Positions 29,894-34,197 of a stretch of 34,197 nt of DNA are shown here, piece after piece (the first letter of the stretch is position 1; the number at the start of each line of letters is the position of its first letter). Source of the DNA: Nitrospirota bacterium (GTDB lineage Bacteria > Nitrospirota > Thermodesulfovibrionia > UBA6902); contig JACRPZ010000025.1 in NCBI GenBank assembly GCA_016222905.1, positions 1 through 34,197 on the forward strand, in the 5' to 3' direction. Below the pieces are notes generated by a model, which searched no databases, had not been told where the DNA came from, and saw only the letters and a list, made by a program, of their open reading frames with translations. A program made the translations under genes and the position numbers.

Positions 29894-31416
29894 CATTTAG
29901 TGGTCTTCAGAGCCTCTATTATGTGCCGTTTCTCTGTCTCTTCGAGAGTCTCTGTCGGGTTTGCACCTGACTGAGTGATACTTGGCACAACCAAATGCAG
30001 CACAGGTCCGGCGGTGATGATCATTGCACGCTCTGTAACATTCCTCAGTTCCCTGACATTGCCCGGCCAGGGGTAAGCTTGAAGGGTTTCAACTTCCTTA
30101 TTCGGGATTGATTCGATCCGCTTGCCCATTTTCTTGCTGAAGTCCTGAACAAAAGACCATACGAGCGGCAATATGTCGTCCCGGCGCTCGCGAAGAGGCG
30201 GCACTTTAATCTGAAAGACGTTTAAACGGTAGTAAAGGTCTTCGCGGAACTTGCCTTTTCTGACCAACACGGTAAGATCGCAGTTCGTAGCCGAAATGAT
30301 TCTGACGTCAACTTTCACGGTCCGGGGGCTGCCCAGGCGCTCAAATTCACCGCTCTCTAATACCCGAAGCAGCTTGGCCTGGAGTTCCAGCGGTAAGGAG
30401 TCGATCTCATCCAGGAAAATAGTTGAAGTATCCGCAAGCTCAAAACGGCCTATTTGCTTTGACAGCGAGCCGGTAAAAGCGCCCTTCTCACGGCCGAACA
30501 GTTCACTTTCGATGAGGGTCGGCGGCAGGGCCCCGCAGTTGACTTTAATCATGAGCCGGTCCTTTCGGGAACTCATCCCATGTATAGCATTTGCGACCAA
30601 TTCCTTTCCGGTGCCAGTCTCCCCCTGGATCAAGACAGTCGACTCTGTTCCCGCAACTTGTTCTATCTGCTTCAAAACGGTCCCGATAGCTTCACTGTTG
30701 CCTACTATGTCATCGTGTGAGTTCAATAGATTAAATTCTTCCTTAAGGTAGAGATTCTCCTCGCGCAATTGGTTTTTTAACTGCTTGACTTCCTTGAGCG
30801 CTTCCCGCAATGACTCCTCTGCCTTCGTGCGCTCCGCTATTTCACTTAAGAGCTGCTGGTTTGATTTGAGCAGGTCTTCAGTCCGCTCCTTCACGCGCAC
30901 TTCCATCTCATCATATGCCTTAACGAGCTCCTCTTCAGCCTCTTTTCGGGAAGTGATGTCGCGGACATTGCACTGGATAATTTTCTCCTTATCAACGAGG
31001 TAGACATTGCTGACAAATTCGACATGAATGAGACAGCCATCTCTTGTTTCAAGCGGTAAATTTTCATACCGTACATACCCCTTTGCCTGTAATTCTGAAA
31101 ATCGGAGCCTGGATTCTGCAATGTCGCTGAAAGGGCCGATTTCCCAGAGTTTTTTACCTATAAAATCTTTATGCGAGTACCCCAGCATATCCAGCAGGAA
31201 TGGGTTGACGTCGAGAATCTGTCCTGTGTCCGCATCGAGAAGCAATATCCCGTCCTGAGCAGTTTCAAAGAGCCTCCGGTAACGGGTTTCCGATACCTTC
31301 AGCGCCTCCTCTGTCTTCTCGCTTTTAGTTTTCTTTGCTTCCAACTCTTGAATGCGCTTATGTAATTCCGCTGATTCATTTATAAGCTGCTCTTTTGTTT
31401 TGTCCTTATATTTCAT
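29893..31416 (-). CDS. PAS-AAA+ sigma-54 activator lacking the C-terminal helix-turn-helix
   Basis: 507 residues. N-terminal coiled coil (KTKEQLINESAELHKRIQEL), one PAS domain (about 44-158: R-Y-R-R-L-F-E-T-A-Q-D-G-I-L, then I-I-Q-C-N-V-R-D-I-T), a second coiled coil (about 160-232), and an AAA+ domain with Walker A G-E-T-G-T-G-K-E (265-272), sigma-54 contact loop G-A-F-T-G-S (312-317; usual GAFTGA), Walker B I-F-L-D-E-I and Y-P-W-P-G-N-V-R-E-L. The end is E-E-T-E-K-R-H-I-I-E-A-L-K-T-T-K-stop: the first helix of a Fis-type domain, then nothing. Relatives continue W-R-(I)-x-G and a helix-turn-helix. The stop coincides with the boundary of cassette 3. The PAS ligand is unknown. Confidence 0.88.
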   Translation of the reverse strand: MKYKDKTKEQLINESAELHKRIQELEAKKTKSEKTEEALKVSETRYRRLFETAQDGILLLDADTGQILDVNPFLLDMLGYSHKDFIGKKLWEIGPFSDIAESRLRFSELQAKGYVRYENLPLETRDGCLIHVEFVSNVYLVDKEKIIQCNVRDITSRKEAEEELVKAYDEMEVRVKERTEDLLKSNQQLLSEIAERTKAEESLREALKEVKQLKNQLREENLYLKEEFNLLNSHDDIVGNSEAIGTVLKQIEQVAGTESTVLIQGETGTGKELVANAIHGMSSRKDRLMIKVNCGALPPTLIESELFGREKGAFTGSLSKQIGRFELADTSTIFLDEIDSLPLELQAKLLRVLESGEFERLGSPRTVKVDVRIISATNCDLTVLVRKGKFREDLYYRLNVFQIKVPPLRERRDDILPLVWSFVQDFSKKMGKRIESIPNKEVETLQAYPWPGNVRELRNVTERAMIITAGPVLHLVVPSITQSGANPTETLEETEKRHIIEALKTTK

Positions 31417-31423
31417 ATTTAAC

Positions 31424-31452
31424 TTTATATCAAAATACTTATCTTATGTCAA
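31424..31452 (-). promoter_or_regulatory. Consensus sigma-70 promoter of the activator gene, likely leaderless
   Basis: The minus strand reads TTGACA (31452-31447), 17 bases, TATAAA (31429-31424). The expected transcription start is about 31417, one base before the ATG at 31416, and there is no Shine-Dalgarno sequence. Either the mRNA is leaderless or translation begins further inside. Confidence 0.65.
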
Positions 31453-31494
31453 TTTTATAAGGACTTTCTTTTTAGAATAATTTTTATCCTAATT

Positions 31495-31519
31495 TGTCAC
31501 CCTGAGCTTGTTGAAGGGG
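31495..31519. repeat. Degenerate dispersed-repeat motif
   Basis: TGTCACCCTGAGCTTGTTGAAGGGG resembles TGTCACCCTGAGCTTGTC-GAAGGG, a motif I recall as a widespread intergenic repeat in environmental genomes. Only one copy is in the window, in the 214-bp gap between RNase R and the activator gene. The rest of that gap shows nothing beyond the activator promoter. Confidence 0.35.
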
Positions 31520-31630
31520 GGAGAAACCTTTGGGGTCAGGCGTGCCAACATATATTCAGGAATAGAATGTCAAGTTGATGCCTTTACAATTTATTAGAAC
31601 TTCCGAATCAATTTTTCAGGGGAAAGTAAT

Positions 31631-33730
31631 TTAGACCAGCCCGAACGTAATATCTCTCTCCTCAACATCAACGCGCTCTACCCTTACGCTGATCTCATCG
31701 CCTAAGGTAAATCTTTTCTTCCCGCGTCTGCCGATTAGGCGGTACTTTTCTTCATCGAACCTGTAATAATCATCGGTCATTGATGATACGCGCAGGAATC
31801 CTTCCACAAAGAAATCTTTCAACTGTATCTTTAAGCCCTGCGAGTTAATGCCGGCGACCACCCCTTCGTATTCGTTCCCGACCTTGTCTTTCATGAACCA
31901 CGCCTTCATAGCCATGACGATCTCGCGCTCGGCATCTGCCGCTGTGCGCTCGGTCTGCGAAGAATGGGCGGCTATCTGAGGGAGGTTCTTATTCAGGTAC
32001 TGCCTCATATTTTCCGAAAGCTTCTTATGCCCAATAACCTCTTTCAGTATCCTGTGGACAGCAAGGTCAGGATAACGTCTTATCGGCGAAGTGAAGTGCG
32101 TATAACTCTTTGAGGCAAGGCCGAAATGCCCCACATTGTCTGTTGAATATTTTGCCTGCTTGAGGGAGCGGAGGAGGAGTATATTGAGCATAGACTCTTC
32201 CGCTGTCCCTTTTGCCTTATTAAGAATTGAACGAAAGACGCTTCCGCCTGATTTTTTTGTCTCATAACCAAGCGCCTTAAAGATCGGTTTGAGCTCATCA
32301 AGTTTTGAAGTATCAGGCTTCTCATGGACCCTGTAGATTGAAGGCACGCCAAGGCTTTCGAGGTGAGAGGCAACGGCTTCATTGGCCGCTATCATAAACT
32401 CCTCGATGATCATGTGGCTCATATACCTCTCCGCCTTGATGACAGCCTCAGGCGCTCCCTGTATGTCAAGGAGAATATCAGGCTCGGGCAGGTCAAAATC
32501 AAGGCTGCCCTGACTTGTCTTCTTCTTTTTGAGAATGTTGTAAAGCTCTTCCATCATCTCAAAGTTTTCAAGGAGGTATCCGTATTTTTTTCTTTCAGCC
32601 GGTTCTCTGTCCGTCAGTATCTTCTTTACAGAGGTATAAGTCATTCTCTCGTTGCTATTTATGACGCTCGGATAAAAATCCTTCTTCATTATCGTCCCGC
32701 TCTTATTAATGTGAAGTTCGGCAGTAAATGTCAGGCGGTCTTTTTTCGGCACAAGACTGCACAGATTGTTTGAGAGTCTTTCAGGAAGCATGGGAATTAC
32801 GCTGCCGGGGAAATATACGCTTGTCCCGCGCTGTCTTGCTTCAAGGTCAAGCACGGAGTCCCACTTAACATAATGGCTAACGTCCGCTATATGCACATAA
32901 AGCACGAAGCCGTCTTTTCCCCGGCTGATCGATATGGCATCATCAAAGTCCTTTGCGTCTTCTCCGTCAATCGTCACAGTCAAAAGGCCGCGGCAGTCAA
33001 CCCTTCCCCGCGTGTGCACGGTATCCGGAAATTCGCCTGCCTCTTTCAGTACGTGAGCAGGGAACCGCCGGGGAAGTGAGCGCTCTTCCACTATCATATC
33101 AATTTCCATGCGCGGCTCATCCACTTCAGGCAGTACCTTCACCACCTTACCCTCAGGCCCCCTGACAGGGGTTGGATATGTTGTGATCTCCACAACCACA
33201 AGGCTGCCGCTCTTTGCTCCGCCCTTATTGCCGGGGCTGATATAGATATCAAATGGAAAATTCCTGCCTTTCGGCTCCACATAAAAGCTCTGCTTGTCTT
33301 GATGCAGCCTTCCGATCATCTTCTTCTTGCCGCGTTCAAGTATCTTGATTATGGCGCCGTCTCTCTTTACAGGGCTCTCCACGCGGGCTATAACGCGGTC
33401 GCCTGACATAGCGCCCATCGTCTTTCTTCTTGGGATGAAGAGGTCGCCCTCGCCGGACTTATCAGGAATAACAAAGCCGAAGCCGTCTTTGTGCGCCTGA
33501 AAGCTGCCGTTGATGAGGTTCATGCTCTCAGCCGGACCGTAAAGACCTATACGCGTCTTGTAGATATCGCCCGAATTAATTAATGAATTCAGAATGCGCT
33601 TGAGAGCGCGGGATTCATGCTTCGGCAGGCGGAGCGCGGCTGAGATCTCCTTCAGGCTGACAGGCCTGTCAGTCTTTGTCTTTAAGAAGCTTAGGATCGC
33701 TTCTCTTTCTTTGATGGCTTTTGGGATCAT
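31631..33730 (-). CDS. rnr: Ribonuclease R
   Basis: 699 residues. An N-terminal winged-helix (about 1-70) is followed by cold-shock/OB domains (G-S-F-Q-A-H-K-D-G-F-G-F-V near 75-87), the RNB catalytic domain with T-I-D-G-E-D-A-K-D-F-D-D-A (catalytic Asp cluster at 255-264) and H-F-T-S-P-I-R-R-Y-P-D-L-A-V-H-R, and a C-terminal S1 domain (about 618-699). It degrades structured RNA 3-prime to 5-prime in the cytoplasm. Length and order are normal for the VacB family, without the Lys-rich tail of E. coli RNase R. The ribosome binding site is poor. It is housekeeping, unlike much of its surroundings. Confidence 0.95.
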   Translation of the reverse strand: MIPKAIKEREAILSFLKTKTDRPVSLKEISAALRLPKHESRALKRILNSLINSGDIYKTRIGLYGPAESMNLINGSFQAHKDGFGFVIPDKSGEGDLFIPRRKTMGAMSGDRVIARVESPVKRDGAIIKILERGKKKMIGRLHQDKQSFYVEPKGRNFPFDIYISPGNKGGAKSGSLVVVEITTYPTPVRGPEGKVVKVLPEVDEPRMEIDMIVEERSLPRRFPAHVLKEAGEFPDTVHTRGRVDCRGLLTVTIDGEDAKDFDDAISISRGKDGFVLYVHIADVSHYVKWDSVLDLEARQRGTSVYFPGSVIPMLPERLSNNLCSLVPKKDRLTFTAELHINKSGTIMKKDFYPSVINSNERMTYTSVKKILTDREPAERKKYGYLLENFEMMEELYNILKKKKTSQGSLDFDLPEPDILLDIQGAPEAVIKAERYMSHMIIEEFMIAANEAVASHLESLGVPSIYRVHEKPDTSKLDELKPIFKALGYETKKSGGSVFRSILNKAKGTAEESMLNILLLRSLKQAKYSTDNVGHFGLASKSYTHFTSPIRRYPDLAVHRILKEVIGHKKLSENMRQYLNKNLPQIAAHSSQTERTAADAEREIVMAMKAWFMKDKVGNEYEGVVAGINSQGLKIQLKDFFVEGFLRVSSMTDDYYRFDEEKYRLIGRRGKKRFTLGDEISVRVERVDVEERDITFGLV

Positions 33731-33817
33731 AATTCAGAAATGGTTCAAGACTCTAAAAACAGTTTAAACGGTTTTAAAGGTTTTAACAACCTCTAATTAT
33801 AAACAATTTTTATTATA

Positions 33818-33846
33818 TTGACCCATCGAAAAATTAATGATATTAT
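33818..33846 (+). promoter_or_regulatory. Sigma-70-type promoter facing right
   Basis: TTGACC at 33818, then 17 bases, then TATTAT at 33841-33846. A start near 33853 would give a transcript with an excellent Shine-Dalgarno (AAGGAGGGAAAGGA) before ATG 33895. It is divergent from RNase R. Confidence 0.62.
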
Positions 33847-33894
33847 CCAGAAAATTATGTACTAACTGGTTATGAAATATAAGGAGGGAAAGGA

Positions 33895-33942
33895 ATGAAT
33901 AACCTTGCACAGTGGATTGTCCTGCCGATCACCACATTATAG
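33895..33942 (+). CDS. 15-codon ORF with strong translation signals, possibly a broken gene
   Basis: MNNLAQWIVLPITTL then TAG. It has a strong ribosome binding site and upstream promoter but is very short. The frame one base over stays open downstream (P-H-Y-R-W-S-Y-H-Y-R-Y-N-G-A-D-G-F-V-L-Y-V-D-D-N-D) to a TAA at 34049-34051, which looks protein-like. The simplest reading is a frameshifted or truncated gene, next to an insertion-sequence end. No family recognised. Confidence 0.4.
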   Translation: MNNLAQWIVLPITTL

Positions 33943-34059
33943 GTGGTCTTATCACTATCGCTACAATGGAGCAGATGGATTTGTTTTGTATGTTGATGAC
34001 AATGATCAATCAATCACTTCGGTCGCAATCAAAATTGAAAAGATCGCATAATTCGAGCC

Positions 34060-34197
34060 TGTTGCCTCACATAAGAATCGATACAAAATGATATACGTTG
34101 CCTCATGTAAAAATCTATACAAAAGGTATAGTTCATCAGGCAGCCTTTTTCTTCTTTGGAGATCGTTTTTGAGCGTTCAATCTGTATAACTCTTGCT
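34060..34197. mobile_element. End of an insertion sequence (IS21-like?), continuing past the right edge
   Basis: Two imperfect direct repeats (34061-34095 and 34097-34130) both begin GTTGCCTCA, contain ATACAAAA and end TATA. The first is preceded by T, so the end would read TGTTGCCTCA. Repeated terminal motifs with a 5-prime TG are typical of IS21-family ends. A minus-strand gene ending 5 bp inside the second repeat supports a transposase or helper gene reading toward this end. Confidence 0.5.
34136..34197 (-). CDS. C-terminus of a probable transposase or helper ATPase, cut by window edge
   Basis: The minus-strand frame entering from the right edge reads Q-E-L-Y-R-L-N-A-Q-K-R-S-P-K-K-K-K-A-A and stops at TGA (34138-34136). 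A basic C-terminal tail ending just inside terminal repeats fits an insertion-sequence gene (for example IstB of IS21-type elements). Only 19 residues are visible, so the family cannot be proven. Confidence 0.45.
   Translation of the reverse strand, partial: QELYRLNAQKRSPKKKKAA

Noticed and set aside
1-34197. tRNA, rRNA, CRISPR array or integrase-bounded prophage
   Set aside because: No cloverleaf or rRNA-like sequence, no regularly spaced repeats with unique spacers, and no structural phage genes or integrase were found; Bro-N and ORF6N genes alone do not make a prophage.

Overview
The window looks like a chromosomal segment (probably a contig or genome-bin piece) from a Gram-negative, anaerobic or metal-respiring bacterium of the Nitrospirota/Desulfobacterota (Geobacter-like) type. 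The reasons are an outer-membrane porin-cytochrome conduit with 12-heme and 8-heme cytochromes, a full Mla lipid-transport operon, many small envelope-stress proteins, and sigma-54 regulation. The phylum is an inference; no rRNA or other marker is present. Almost every gene is on the minus strand; the asmA-like gene and a 15-codon ORF at the right edge are the main plus-strand exceptions.

Layout. 1-6537: a minus-strand cluster of exported and membrane stress-type proteins: entericidin-like lipoprotein, basic/aromatic secreted protein, ABM-domain protein, Thivi_2564-family protein, OmpA-like lipoprotein, three BON-domain proteins, an lmo0937-family protein, small two-TM and Tyr-rich proteins, and a FecR/Trp-rich secreted protein cut by the left edge. 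6824-11579: a glycosyltransferase and mlaE-mlaF-mlaD-mlaC (transcribed in that order); MlaF carries an extra C-terminal domain that reads as a degenerate GGDEF domain. 11840-13522: a divergent AsmA-like protein. 13566-22641: an accessory/defence island with one intact and two broken Bro-N genes, then one tightly packed operon hsdR-hsdM-hsdS-(XRE+ImmA/IrrE peptidase)-(DUF4411 PIN-like), and an ORF6N gene with a large palindromic operator. 22853-24797: a phospholipase D/cardiolipin-synthase-type lipoprotein and a glycine-zipper lipoprotein. 25201-29469: a porin, octaheme and dodecaheme lipoprotein operon matching the OmbB-OmaB-OmcB layout. 29893-31416: a PAS plus AAA+ sigma-54 activator that lacks its DNA-binding domain. 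31631-33730: RNase R. 33818-34197: a strong plus-strand promoter, gene debris and the end of an insertion sequence.

The main discovery candidate is a roughly 150-165 bp cassette present three times (6628-6787, 24870-25034, 29731-29893) in one orientation. Read on the minus strand, each copy has a 13-bp-arm inverted repeat followed about 105-120 bp later by a -24/-12 (sigma-54) promoter, and each lies directly upstream of a minus-strand envelope or electron-transfer gene. One copy has a compensatory pair of substitutions in the inverted repeat. The third copy abuts the stop codon of the sigma-54 activator exactly where its Fis-type helix-turn-helix should begin. Together this looks like a mobile or duplicated enhancer-plus-promoter module that places the entericidin/envelope cluster, the glycine-zipper lipoprotein and the extracellular-electron-transfer operon under shared sigma-54 control.
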